Assembly (NCBI GenBank): GCA_903907305.1
Contig: CAIVNT010000457.1
Location: 1-20,461, forward strand
Direction of reading: 5' to 3'
DNA: 20,461 bases
From: an uncultured Ignavibacteriota bacterium
GTDB taxonomy: Bacteria > Bacteroidota > Ignavibacteria > UBA10030 > UBA8401
Shown: positions 7,450 through 15,675 of the stretch, piece after piece
Numbering within the stretch: the first letter of the stretch is position 1
How the letters are laid out: every line of letters begins with the position of its first letter
Notes under the pieces: model-generated
Database searches by the model: none
What the model was told of the DNA's origin: nothing
What the model saw: the letters and a program-made list of their open reading frames with translations, nothing else
Program-made: the position numbers and the translations under genes

Positions 7450-9642
7450 TCAGCGGTAGAAATCCAGCAGAGCAATAACATATGTGCCAGCACCAAAACC
7501 AACCATCGGGATCGCCCCCTCGTACGTTGCGTCTTCATAGCCGTACATCTCAGGGATCAGATTATAATTGAACGATGATTGTGCGGTCATCCAGTCGATA
7601 AGATGCTTTGCTTTTTTCTTCTCGCCGAACAACACATATGCCGTTGCGATCCTTGCATCCAGAAAAAGCCATTCCTGACTCTCATACCAGTCAGGACTCT
7701 TGATACGGATATATCCTCGCATCGCATCGGGCACGCGGAGAACTTTTTCATACGCTTTCATATGCCGTAAAAATAGGTCTTTATTGCGCAGGACCCCCGA
7801 TGCGAATACTTCGAATGTACCGCCGTCGTAATATTCTTTATTGGACTTCTCAGCATTCGTTCTTCCTATCACTGCTCCGTCACTGTCCACAAGATTTTTC
7901 AGGATGCTGTCGTTTAAGCGGACGGCTCCGTCATAATATTTTTCGGATTGCATATTCATTCGTTTACACAGTTCGGCAAAATCATGAAGTCCTGCTGCGC
8001 AGACCGCCGATGTGTAGGAATACTGCTCGCCGGGCAAATGCCGTTCCCACGGCCCCGACTCGCGGCGGATCAGTCCGTTCTCGGCAGTGGAATGGAGGAT
8101 CGGTTCTGCTATTCGATCGGTGAGTGTGGAAAGATATGTACGGACGAACGCTGTATCGCCGCTTTCCTGAACATACTTCGACAGTGCGGAAAGGAAGAGA
8201 CCAAATCCGTCGATCTCAATGTTCGGCCCTTCGGTATTGAAATCGGATTCCTCTTTTCCGACACCGAAATAGCGGCAGACGGAGATCTGATAATCCATTC
8301 CAATACCATGATCATTTCCATCCTTATGGAGGAACGTTTTGTAATGATTCGATTCGGCATTCAACATGAAGGCGAGTCCTTTTTTTGCTTCGCTGAACAA
8401 TCCAAGACGTGACAATGCCATGATGGAATACGAACCGTCCCGAACCCACGCGATATTCCATACGCCGGGGGGTAGTGAGGCCAGGATCTGTCCTTTCGCG
8501 AGTGGAAATATTTCTTTCTCGCCTACCTGCGACATTTTGAGGACGGCAATGGATTGTTCGACGACATTTCGTTCTTTCTGTGAGATCGTTTTCGGAATTC
8601 GCGCTGAAGAAAAAATGTTCTTCATGAATTGGAGTTCATCATCCACCGGTGATGTCTTTGCGGCCGCAATTCTTTCCGCTGCATGTTGGATTGCGGCGGA
8701 ATTGTTCTGCAATGAATCGTTGAAGGAAAAAAGAAAATACCGTTCATTTTTTCTTGATGTATTCTTGAGAAGTAGTTCGCCCGCACCGGCTTGGGACTGG
8801 AATGTGAGCGATGCAATATCCGCTTCTTTGCCGCGGACGACGGCATACAGGATCTTTTCTTCGGTTGTGAATGGAGCGAAATAGTCGATGGAGAATCGGT
8901 TGTATTGTGCATGGATCACATGCGTATTTGTTTCGTAGCGGACGGATTTCGGTTTTTCAGTGATGTTCGGACGGATACCGTATGCAAATGCACGGACGGA
9001 CTGCGATGAATCGTACGCCTGAAAGATATGCGGCATTGCGTTCTCGATCCTGTTCGTCTTGTCATCATAGACTGCGGCGATCAGTCCGTTGCTCGTTGTT
9101 AGTTTGGTGTACGAATTCTTTGGTGCGGGACCGAGGTACATCTCGTCCATATATGCCTTCTTGGTATAGAGACCGATCAATCCGCCGATGATTCCGCCGG
9201 GCGCGCCGCCGTCATACACACGGATGGCGAGAGTGTTGTGTCTCTTCAAAGACCGAGGTGCGAGTTTATAGATGCGCTGCTGATTCCATGCGGACTCGTC
9301 CTTGGGTGGAAACTTTCCCATAGAACCGACCGGAATACCGTTGAGGAATGTGTCATCCACATCATCGATCTTTCCCAGCAGAAGATACAATTCTTCTTTC
9401 AGCGCTTTTGCAGGAAGAGAGAAATTAACGCGGTACCACGCATAGCCGTCATAATTCGCGAAGCCCTGCGTCTCCCACTGTGCCGGCACAGTTACGGTGG
9501 ACCAATGCGCGTCATCATAATCCGGTTCCGCAAATTGGATGCTGTCGTGAGTGATGAGCTTCCACGACGCCGGCAGTTCATATGTCTGTGAAAAGAGAGA
9601 CGTTGTGAGAATGAACAACAAAAGAAGTGATGTATTTTTCAT
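7450..9642 (-). CDS. exported GH15-like glucan hydrolase with N-terminal jelly-roll domain
   Basis: This is a predicted secreted or periplasmic glycoside hydrolase of 730 residues. The signal peptide is MKNTSLLLLFILTTSLFSQ. Residues about 22-165 form a GH2-like galactose-binding/jelly-roll domain (PAQWETQGFANYDGYAWYRV, LLLGKIDDVDDTFLNG, NTLAIRVYD). Residues about 180-320 form a linking beta domain. Residues about 335-730 form an alpha/alpha-barrel resembling glucoamylase family GH15. WNIAWVRDGSYSIMALSRLG (395-414) matches the family's WVRDxSYS motif, and GPNIEIDGFG (472-481) matches its NExQxDxYG region. The acidic residues E476 and E528 or E533 are plausible active-site candidates. The substrate is unknown; alpha-glucans or trehalose-like sugars fit the family. 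It is preceded by a large palindromic repeat in its upstream region and shows no clear Shine-Dalgarno motif. Confidence 0.8.
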   Translation of the reverse strand: MKNTSLLLLFILTTSLFSQTYELPASWKLITHDSIQFAEPDYDDAHWSTVTVPAQWETQGFANYDGYAWYRVNFSLPAKALKEELYLLLGKIDDVDDTFLNGIPVGSMGKFPPKDESAWNQQRIYKLAPRSLKRHNTLAIRVYDGGAPGGIIGGLIGLYTKKAYMDEMYLGPAPKNSYTKLTTSNGLIAAVYDDKTNRIENAMPHIFQAYDSSQSVRAFAYGIRPNITEKPKSVRYETNTHVIHAQYNRFSIDYFAPFTTEEKILYAVVRGKEADIASLTFQSQAGAGELLLKNTSRKNERYFLFSFNDSLQNNSAAIQHAAERIAAAKTSPVDDELQFMKNIFSSARIPKTISQKERNVVEQSIAVLKMSQVGEKEIFPLAKGQILASLPPGVWNIAWVRDGSYSIMALSRLGLFSEAKKGLAFMLNAESNHYKTFLHKDGNDHGIGMDYQISVCRYFGVGKEESDFNTEGPNIEIDGFGLFLSALSKYVQESGDTAFVRTYLSTLTDRIAEPILHSTAENGLIRRESGPWERHLPGEQYSYTSAVCAAGLHDFAELCKRMNMQSEKYYDGAVRLNDSILKNLVDSDGAVIGRTNAEKSNKEYYDGGTFEVFASGVLRNKDLFLRHMKAYEKVLRVPDAMRGYIRIKSPDWYESQEWLFLDARIATAYVLFGEKKKAKHLIDWMTAQSSFNYNLIPEMYGYEDATYEGAIPMVGFGAGTYVIALLDFYR

Positions 9643-9677
9643 ATGTATTCCGAGAGCAAATATGGTTTATCAAATAT

Positions 9678-9808
9678 GTCATCCTCGAGTGTCCCGCACT
9701 TTGGGACTCAGTCTTGCGGGACTCAAAAAGCGGAGCTTCTATCGGGGATCTATAAATAGATTCCCGCTCGAAGAGTCGAGTCTTCGACCAGGATCACGCG
9801 GGAATGAC
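9678..9808. repeat. 131-bp cloverleaf-like palindromic repeat
   Basis: The ends GTCAT (9678-9682) and ATGAC (9804-9808) are inverted. Three consecutive hairpins lie inside. The first is GTCCCGCA/TGCGGGAC at 9691-9698/9715-9722. The second is GGGGATCT against AGATTCCC at 9744-9751/9758-9765, with one G-T pair. The third is TCGAAGA/TCTTCGA at 9768-9774/9781-9787. Together they give a closed four-arm fold. The unit sits between the start of the GH15-like gene (9642) and the end of the alpha/beta hydrolase gene (9861), both on the minus strand. It has no T-loop or CCA end, so it is not a tRNA. The rest of 9643-9860 shows T-rich sequence and no gene. Confidence 0.75.
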
Positions 9809-9860
9809 ACCTTATTTTTTCTTACCCGTGGAAATTTTTTCTTTCCGCTTTTTCCGTGTT

Positions 9861-10694
9861 CTATTGCTTTATAAAATACCTGATCGAATCAAAGAATAAT
9901 CCCGGTTCATCCAGCCACGGGAAATGTCCAGAATGCTGCATCATTACCAATTGTGCATTCGGAATATTCTCCGCGATCACTTCACTCCATTCAGGAGCAA
10001 CGTGCGCATCGTGCTTTCCTCCGATCACGAGTGTTGGCAGGTCTATCTCACGAAGTCGATCCGTTACATTGTAGCGGTTCAATTCGTTCATCACAAAAAA
10101 TTGGTTCCGCTGTGCATTGAATGCCGCCGCCGCAAAGATGTGGTCGATCGTTCTTTTTGATTCATCCGACTGCACATCAAATTGATAGACCGCGCGGTTG
10201 AACGCTTTCACCCGCTCGGCGGCGGGAAGGGAGCGTACATCCTGAGAGATCTTCTCGAACTGCGGGAACAATGGATGGAGCGGATCACGGAATGTGTTCT
10301 TGTGGAATTTTCCCGTCGGCGCTGAGCAGACGATGATCAGATGGCCGATCGTTGACTGATACGTGAGCGCATATTCCAGCGCTGTCCATCCGCCGGCGGA
10401 TTGACCCATCACGTTCCATTGTTCAATGTTCAAATGGATCCTGAGTGCTTCAATATCCTCGACAAGAGTAGGGATCCCATATTCATTCTTGTCAGCAACA
10501 GCGCCGGAGCCGCCCGTGCCGCGCGGGTCCAGTCGGATGAGCGTGAAATGCTCAGCAAGTGTATCGAGCGACGTCCAGCGGTGGCCGTCCACACCCCAGG
10601 TGACGGGAGCGATGAGCAGAGGAGTGCCGGAACCCACTACAGAGTAATAGATGTGAGTTCCGTTCACTAAAAATTGAAATTCGCCGTTCTTCAT
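9861..10694 (-). CDS. alpha/beta hydrolase (proline iminopeptidase-like fold)
   Basis: This is a cytoplasmic serine hydrolase of 277 residues without a signal peptide. The fold is recognisable from GTPLLIAPVTWG, RLDPRGTGGSG and the nucleophile elbow MGQSAGG. The catalytic triad is readable as S99, D229 (GGKHDAHV) and H257 (HSGHFPW), all at the expected spacing. The substrate cannot be assigned. Relatives include proline iminopeptidases, ester hydrolases and C-C bond hydrolases. Transcription appears to start in the 306-bp divergent gap shared with the lipocalin gene, which holds a copy of the 159-bp repeat. No Shine-Dalgarno motif is seen before the ATG. Confidence 0.92.
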   Translation of the reverse strand: MKNGEFQFLVNGTHIYYSVVGSGTPLLIAPVTWGVDGHRWTSLDTLAEHFTLIRLDPRGTGGSGAVADKNEYGIPTLVEDIEALRIHLNIEQWNVMGQSAGGWTALEYALTYQSTIGHLIIVCSAPTGKFHKNTFRDPLHPLFPQFEKISQDVRSLPAAERVKAFNRAVYQFDVQSDESKRTIDHIFAAAAFNAQRNQFFVMNELNRYNVTDRLREIDLPTLVIGGKHDAHVAPEWSEVIAENIPNAQLVMMQHSGHFPWLDEPGLFFDSIRYFIKQ

Positions 10695-10732
10695 GAAGAA
10701 ATATAGTGAATAAACAACGCAAGTTGGAATCC

Positions 10733-10766
10733 ATCTTCCAAAAGATCTTCCTGCAGATGGAATCTA
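10733..10766. repeat. short dispersed inverted repeat (CAGATGGARTCTA type)
   Basis: TCCATCT near 10730-10737 pairs with AGATGGA at about 10755-10761, forming a hairpin in the divergent gap. The right half GCAGATGGAATCTA (10753-10766) matches, in inverse orientation, 13 of 14 bases of 19283-19296. This suggests a further dispersed repeat class. Function is unknown. Confidence 0.45.
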
Positions 10767-10784
10767 GTGCTGTTTCTCAAAAGT

Positions 10785-10943
10785 AATATTGTATTTGATC
10801 ATCCTTCGGCGCGCGCCGCACCATGGTCATCCTGAGCAAGGCTCGAATTTCTTTATGGCCGCGTCGAAGGACCTCAAAATGTGCGGCGCTTGCTCAGGAT
10901 GAACAATATTTTTACAAGATTATTTATGAGAAGTGGCACTAGT
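10785..10943. repeat. 159-bp palindromic repeat, copy 2 (MITE-like)
   Basis: This is the second copy of the element at 1-159, in the same orientation, identical except at 10854 and 10921. AGT stands immediately before its first base and also forms its last three bases (ACTAGT). That could be a 3-bp target duplication or coincidence, since the left flank of copy 1 is outside the window. It lies between the divergent alpha/beta hydrolase and lipocalin genes, where it could affect promoters of either. The remaining parts of this 306-bp gap (10695-10784, 10944-11000) contain a short hairpin and the lipocalin leader, with no further gene. Confidence 0.9.
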
Positions 10944-11000
10944 TTATCCGTTATGTCGGGCAATAATTGAGTACCTTTTTGTAACATTGAAAGGGAGGTA

Positions 11001-11531
11001 ATGATGAATATCTACAGTGTGGCAATTATCGTAATGATGATCTTTTCGGGATGCGCAATGTTCTTTTCAAACGATTATGCTCCGTTGGAGACTGTTTCGA
11101 ATGTTGATGTGAACCGGTACGCGGGAAAATGGTTCGAGGTCGCTTCATTACCATTCTCCCGTCAGGAGGGATGCCGATGCACCACTGCTGAATATCAATT
11201 GCGTGAAGATGGTGTGTTGACCGTTACGAATACATGTAAAAAAGAGGATGAAATCGCACAGGCGATAGGAAAAGCATTCGTTGTGGAGGGCTCGAATAAT
11301 GCAAAACTGAAAGTGCAGTTCTTTTGGCCGTTCAAAGGTGATTATTGGGTGATAGAACTGGCGGATGATTATTCGTATGCTGTCGTCGGCGTACCGAGCA
11401 GAAAATACTGTTGGATCCTTTCGCGGACGAAATCAATGAGCAATGATGTTTATGCGATGCTCATGGAGCGGGTGAAAGCGAAAGGGTTCGATGTAACAAA
11501 GTTCAACAGAACTGTGCAGGAGTGTGAATAG
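11001..11531 (+). CDS. blc: outer-membrane lipocalin lipoprotein
   Basis: This is a bacterial lipocalin resembling Blc, an outer-membrane lipoprotein that binds lipids such as lysophospholipids. It is 176 residues with a lipoprotein signal ending in FSGC (C18). The lipocalin hallmark GKWFEVASLP (42-51) is followed by the beta-strand pattern of the barrel, including GDYWVIELADDYSYAVVGVPSRKYCWILSR (113-142), which is diagnostic of the Blc branch. GGGAGG at 10993-10998 is a strong Shine-Dalgarno motif. ATG codons stand in tandem at 11001 and 11004, and the second has the better spacing (5 bases). It is a single gene diverging from the alpha/beta hydrolase and converging on the TonB-dependent receptor. 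Confidence 0.94.
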   Translation: MMNIYSVAIIVMMIFSGCAMFFSNDYAPLETVSNVDVNRYAGKWFEVASLPFSRQEGCRCTTAEYQLREDGVLTVTNTCKKEDEIAQAIGKAFVVEGSNNAKLKVQFFWPFKGDYWVIELADDYSYAVVGVPSRKYCWILSRTKSMSNDVYAMLMERVKAKGFDVTKFNRTVQECE

Positions 11532-11543
11532 CGTTCATATGTA

Positions 11544-11588
11544 GTTGCAGTCCACCATTTAAAGAAATATTCACAGGTGGACTGCAAC
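11544..11588. terminator. 13-bp hairpin between convergent genes
   Basis: The arms GTTGCAGTCCACC (11544-11556) and GGTGGACTGCAAC (11576-11588) are a perfect 13-bp inverted repeat with a 19-nt AT-rich loop. It starts 12 bases after the lipocalin stop and ends 9 bases before the receptor's stop, so it could serve both convergent genes. There is no T-tract on either side. It may therefore act as an RNA-stabilising 3' hairpin or a non-canonical terminator. Confidence 0.6.
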
Positions 11589-11597
11589 CAATGCTGA

Positions 11598-13859
11598 CTA
11601 GAACTTCGCCGTCACTCCCACGATTGGCATCACGCCGAAATCATATTTCGGTGTCATAACGATCGTTCCGTTCACATCCGCTTTGTAGTTGTAGGACATA
11701 ATGTTGTCGCGTGCATAGACATTCCACAGATCGAGATACGCGGTGATGGACCAGCCTTCAAGAATGAATTGTTTATCCACACGGATATCGAGTTTATGAT
11801 AATCCGGATAGCGTGCTGAGTTCACAGCACCATCCACAAGATAGAAGATACCCCCCTTTTTTACGACACCGATCACAGGTGTGTAAGGATTCCCCGATGC
11901 GAACTGGAACTTCGCGCCGATCTGCCATCCTTCGCCGATCTCCATTCCCGCGAGAAGATTCACGATATGCGGACGATCATACTCGAAATCATATTCCGGT
12001 GAGGAAGCGTTGTCCTGTCTGCGCGAGAGGGAGTAGGAATACGATGCGCTTCCGACGAATCCGTTAGTGAATTTTTTCTGCAACGAGAGTTCGATCCCGC
12101 GTGCATATCCGCTCCCGGTGTTCAGCAGCAGATTCGAACTGTCCGGATCGACGATCACATCGTGGATATCTTTTTGATATGCTTCGATTGTTATTCGGGT
12201 ATCATCGGCAAGAAGATGTTCAATTCCCGCTACATAGTGGATCGCTTTGCTGCTGTTGAGCGAAAGATTCCGCGGATCGGGAGAGATCTGATAGCTCGCC
12301 GGTGTCTGTTCGAATTTTCCCCAGGCAAGATTCAGTGAAGTCGATTCGATGAATTTGTAGGATAGTGCAAGCCGCGGGCTGATCACAATTTCATTTGTCA
12401 TAGCGAATTGATCATAGCGAAGTCCTGCCGAGATCGTCAACGGTTTCATGATGGTATAGGAAGATTGTATATACAATGCTGCTTTGGAGGTCGTATTCGG
12501 GAGAAACGAGATCGTTGTTGCCGGAACGATCGTACCATTTCTTGTCGTGTCTTCGGGTGTCCAGGTGATGTTTTTGGAGTCAATGGCTTTTCCCATGACG
12601 CCGAATTTTATATTCAGCGAGGGGGAGAATTGATACGTCAGTTCTGATTTGAGCATATACTCTTTTTCAAGGATATCCTCGCCGCGGAGCGAATGATTGG
12701 TGAGTGTCCCTTGATTCGTCGTCCAACCGTTGCCGGTGGCGGAGAGGGTCGTCATTAAAAATGCATTATGCGATAATAGTGAACGCCAATTCAATCCGAA
12801 CGCGGAACCGTAATCATCACGCGCGAGATATTCATACTTGCTCATTGCCGATGATTCTTTCGATGTTCCGAGTTTGTCGATCTGATCTATATAATAGAAG
12901 CCGACAAGACTGATGCGGTTGTTCTTGTCGAGATCGTAGGTGATCTTTCCGACCGCATCATAATATCGCGGTGCAGCGGGTTTGCCCATGATGCCGGTGA
13001 GAACATCCAGAAATCCTCTGCGCAGCGAAAGGATCATTGTGCTGTTCTCTGCGACAGGACCGTCCACCATCACGCCGAAACCGGCGATGTTTGCATTCAC
13101 ATCCGTGTTATATAATTCCTTGTTTCCGTCCTGCAGTTTCATATCGAAGACGGAGGACATCTTGTCGCCGTACTGTGCGGGAAATCCGCCGGTCAGAAAA
13201 TCCACTTTTTCAAGAAGCGCAGGATTCACAATGCTGATGATCCCCATCGATTCGCCGGTCCGCGCAAAGTGGATCGGATTATAGATCTCGATATTATCCA
13301 ACAGTGTGAGATTCTCGTTCGGACTGCCTCCGCGGACGATCAGCTGCGCGCTTTTTCCCCCAGCGGTCGCAACGCCGGGCATGGACTGCATCACGCGGAA
13401 AATGTCTTCCCCCGAACCCGGTGAACGGCGGATCTCTTCCGGCGTGAGTGTTCTCATACTGACAGGGTTGTCGTTCGGCTTTGCGAAATAATCGCTCTCC
13501 ACTTCCACCGCTCCCATTTCAATGGAAGATGTGTTCAACTCGAAGATGATCTTTTTATTCCGCACAGGACTGACGACAACATCGGCGTTGATCGCTGATT
13601 CATAACCAAGCATAGTTGCTTTCAAAATATGTTTTCCGGGTGTAAGATTCTTTATGACGAAATATCCGTCCGTGTTGCAGCTTGTACCAAGCGAAGTCCC
13701 TGAAACGATCACATTTGCTCCTGGCAGCGGCTGTTTTGTGACTGCATCCCGGACCTCGCCGGAGACAGATCCGTCATTTGCCGCCGGAATGGGTGATTGA
13801 GAGAAGGAAAAGTGGAGGGAAACGATGAGTAATGCTGAAAACAAACTGAATAGTTTCAT
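11598..13859 (-). CDS. TonB-dependent outer-membrane receptor
   Basis: This is a 753-residue outer-membrane beta-barrel importing a large substrate with energy from TonB/ExbBD. The signal peptide (MKLFSLFSALLIVSLHFSFSQ) is followed by a carboxypeptidase-regulatory-like domain at about 32-110 (VSGEVRDAVTKQPLPGANVI, then GYFVIKNLTPGKHILKATMLGYES). A plug domain lies at about 133-245 (SMRTLTPEEIRRSPGSGEDI, LIVRGGSPNENLTLLDNIEI, GGFPAQYGDKMSSVFDMKL). The rest is barrel strands, and the protein ends in an aromatic residue (VGVTAKF) as expected for barrel assembly. It has no neighbouring SusD-like gene and no cofactor or siderophore genes, so the substrate is not deducible. It resembles the orphan receptors with this regulatory domain that are common in Bacteroidota. 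Confidence 0.95.
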   Translation of the reverse strand: MKLFSLFSALLIVSLHFSFSQSPIPAANDGSVSGEVRDAVTKQPLPGANVIVSGTSLGTSCNTDGYFVIKNLTPGKHILKATMLGYESAINADVVVSPVRNKKIIFELNTSSIEMGAVEVESDYFAKPNDNPVSMRTLTPEEIRRSPGSGEDIFRVMQSMPGVATAGGKSAQLIVRGGSPNENLTLLDNIEIYNPIHFARTGESMGIISIVNPALLEKVDFLTGGFPAQYGDKMSSVFDMKLQDGNKELYNTDVNANIAGFGVMVDGPVAENSTMILSLRRGFLDVLTGIMGKPAAPRYYDAVGKITYDLDKNNRISLVGFYYIDQIDKLGTSKESSAMSKYEYLARDDYGSAFGLNWRSLLSHNAFLMTTLSATGNGWTTNQGTLTNHSLRGEDILEKEYMLKSELTYQFSPSLNIKFGVMGKAIDSKNITWTPEDTTRNGTIVPATTISFLPNTTSKAALYIQSSYTIMKPLTISAGLRYDQFAMTNEIVISPRLALSYKFIESTSLNLAWGKFEQTPASYQISPDPRNLSLNSSKAIHYVAGIEHLLADDTRITIEAYQKDIHDVIVDPDSSNLLLNTGSGYARGIELSLQKKFTNGFVGSASYSYSLSRRQDNASSPEYDFEYDRPHIVNLLAGMEIGEGWQIGAKFQFASGNPYTPVIGVVKKGGIFYLVDGAVNSARYPDYHKLDIRVDKQFILEGWSITAYLDLWNVYARDNIMSYNYKADVNGTIVMTPKYDFGVMPIVGVTAKF

Positions 13860-14033
13860 AAAATTGCCTTATCGATCGAATGACGTGATGACATGAATGC
13901 ATGATTGTGTGGCAAATAACTGAGGATATGATGCCGCAGAAGCAATAAAGATTCAGCTTCGGGACCGATTATTTTTTATAAAATTCGTTATATTCGAGCA
14001 CATTCATTTTCACTATTGGAATAGCACTATTCT

Positions 14034-14537
14034 ATGACGCAACTCATTCGATCCGAAGCAATAGGTGAGCGAATTGTAATCATTCGGGGACAAAAAGTGA
14101 TGCTGAGCGGATCAATTGCTGAACTGTATAAAGTAGAACATCGGGCATTGATGCAGGCAGTGAAACGAAATAAGGATCGGTTCCCTGAAGATTTTATGTT
14201 TCAATTGACCGGGGAAGAATATGCGATCTTGAAATCACACTTTGTGATATCAAACTGGGGCGGTGTTCGTAAACGACCCTATGCTTTTACCGAACAAGGA
14301 GTGGCAATGCTTTCAAGCGTTCTCAAAAGCAAGCGGGCAGTTCAAGTGAATATTGCCATTATGCGCACATTTGTTCAACTCCGTGAACTCCTTTCATCGA
14401 ACAGTGAGCTGATGAAAAAATTGGAGGGCTTGGAACGGAAATATGAGACTCATGATCATCATATCAAGATCGTGTTTGATGCGATACGCAGATTAATGGC
14501 GGAACCGAAAAAGAAAAAATACAAGGTGGGATTCTAG
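14034..14537 (+). CDS. ORF6N-domain DNA-binding protein
   Basis: This is a 167-residue protein with an N-terminal ORF6N domain (about 10-95). The motifs IRGQKVMLSGSIAELYKVE, LMQAVKRNKDRFPEDFMFQL and RKRPYAFTEQGVAMLSSVL are typical of the family. The C-terminal part is a probable coiled coil (LRELLSSNSELMKKLEGLERKY) ending in a lysine-rich tail. ORF6N domains are found in phage and prophage regulators and are also scattered on bacterial chromosomes. DNA binding is likely, the target unknown. Its stop is only 4 bases before the sua5 start, so the two are probably co-transcribed. No integrase or other phage gene is nearby. No Shine-Dalgarno motif precedes the ATG. The 174-bp gap to the left (13860-14033) must hold divergent promoters but shows no other feature. 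Confidence 0.88.
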   Translation: MTQLIRSEAIGERIVIIRGQKVMLSGSIAELYKVEHRALMQAVKRNKDRFPEDFMFQLTGEEYAILKSHFVISNWGGVRKRPYAFTEQGVAMLSSVLKSKRAVQVNIAIMRTFVQLRELLSSNSELMKKLEGLERKYETHDHHIKIVFDAIRRLMAEPKKKKYKVGF

Positions 14538-14541
14538 CAGA

Positions 14542-15483
14542 ATGCGGACACTCATCACCACTTCATATAAAGCAGCAGCAGAGATCATCGCGCGCAATCA
14601 TGTTGCAGCATTCCCGACGGAAACGGTGTATGGACTCGGCGCCAACGCATTCGACTCCGATGCAGTGAAGAAGATCTACGCGGCAAAAGGCCGTCCATCG
14701 GACAATCCGCTCATCGTTCATGTCGGTTCGGTGGATCAAATCCCTTCCGTTGTTTCGTCTATCTCCAGGCATGCCGAGAAACTGATCGCAGAATTCTTTC
14801 CCGGTCCTCTCACGCTCGTGCTGCCGAAGAACAAGAGGATCTCGTCTTTGGTGACGTCGGGATTGTCGACGGTCGGTGTCCGCATTCCGAAACATACGAT
14901 TGCACAAAAATTCTTGAACGCGTGCGGAGTTCCTGTGGCAGCACCATCGGCGAATCTTTCCGGTTCTCCGAGTCCCACCACGTGGCAGGCGGTGAAGAGC
15001 GATCTGAACGGCAGGATTCCCTGCATCTTAAAGGGGGACCCGTCGCGGGTCGGTGTTGAATCGACCGTGGTGGATTGTACGGGTAGTTCGCCTGTTATCC
15101 TTCGAGCCGGCGGTGTCACACTTGAGCAATTGCGTGAAGTGATTCCTTCGACACGGCTGCAGAAACAGCAGTCGAAAGTTCCGAAGAGTCCCGGTGTGAA
15201 ATACCGTCATTATTCTCCCTTCGCGTATGTGTTCATCGTCAGCGGTGTAGGCGAAACGGTTCCGATGAAGAGGTCTGCATATATTGGACTCCGGTCTGTC
15301 AGGAAGAATTCATTCGGCATGAAGAAGATCTGCCGGAACGAAGAAGAATACGCGCGGTCGCTGTTCCATTTCTTCCGCGAATGCGACGCGCACGATATGG
15401 AAACGATCTACTGCGAACAGGTGAGTGAAGATGGCATCGGCCTTGCGTTGATGGACCGGATACGCAAAGCCTCAATGCAATAA
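14542..15483 (+). CDS. threonylcarbamoyl-AMP synthase, Sua5 type
   Basis: This enzyme makes threonylcarbamoyl-AMP from threonine, bicarbonate and ATP, the first step of t6A37 modification in tRNAs that read ANN codons. It is 313 residues. The N-terminal YrdC domain shows AAFPTETVYGLGANAF, the K49-R51-S53-N55 nucleotide-binding signature (AAKGRPSDNPLIVHV), and VAAPSANLSGSPSPT. The linker SPGVKYRHYSPFA and the following alpha/beta domain mark it as the longer Sua5 type rather than the short TsaC type. It starts 4 bases after the ORF6N gene. GGTGG sits in the end of that gene, somewhat far for a Shine-Dalgarno motif. The enzyme uses bicarbonate, but no link to the carbonic anhydrase gene 13 kb away is implied. 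Confidence 0.95.
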   Translation: MRTLITTSYKAAAEIIARNHVAAFPTETVYGLGANAFDSDAVKKIYAAKGRPSDNPLIVHVGSVDQIPSVVSSISRHAEKLIAEFFPGPLTLVLPKNKRISSLVTSGLSTVGVRIPKHTIAQKFLNACGVPVAAPSANLSGSPSPTTWQAVKSDLNGRIPCILKGDPSRVGVESTVVDCTGSSPVILRAGGVTLEQLREVIPSTRLQKQQSKVPKSPGVKYRHYSPFAYVFIVSGVGETVPMKRSAYIGLRSVRKNSFGMKKICRNEEEYARSLFHFFRECDAHDMETIYCEQVSEDGIGLALMDRIRKASMQ

Positions 15484-15497
15484 CCCAATAGGCCGCG

Positions 15498-15650
15498 GAT
15501 TAGACGGATTTAGCGGATTAACACGGAAAAAATGTAGTTTAGAGACTTCTGTCCGTGGCAGATAAATTTTATTTTTGCGAAAGAGCCAGCGGTGAAAACT
15601 CCGTTAATATTGTTGCTCTATCTGTGTGCATCCGCCGGATCCGTCTAATC
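15498..15650. repeat. intergenic palindromic repeat (GGATTAGACGGAT type)
   Basis: Perfect 12-bp outer arms GATTAGACGGAT (15498-15509) and ATCCGTCTAATC (15639-15650) enclose a second pair, GCGGAT/ATCCGC (15513-15518/15630-15635). ACACGG-like and TCTGTGT-like motifs lie further in. The unit fills the gap between sua5 and murB. A frame open on the plus strand through 15555-15953 crosses it and overlaps murB out of frame, and it is not a gene. Related strings (CACAGATTACACTGATT) occur in the element at 604-689, suggesting a shared ancestry of these two, though the match is short. Confidence 0.7.
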
Positions 15651-15675
15651 AGTGTTCTATTGAATAAATATTTTA

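Noticed and set aside
9678..9808. tRNA or tmRNA gene suggested by the cloverleaf topology
   Set aside because: There is no T-loop motif, no acceptor stem of seven pairs and no CCA end, and arm lengths do not fit a tRNA.
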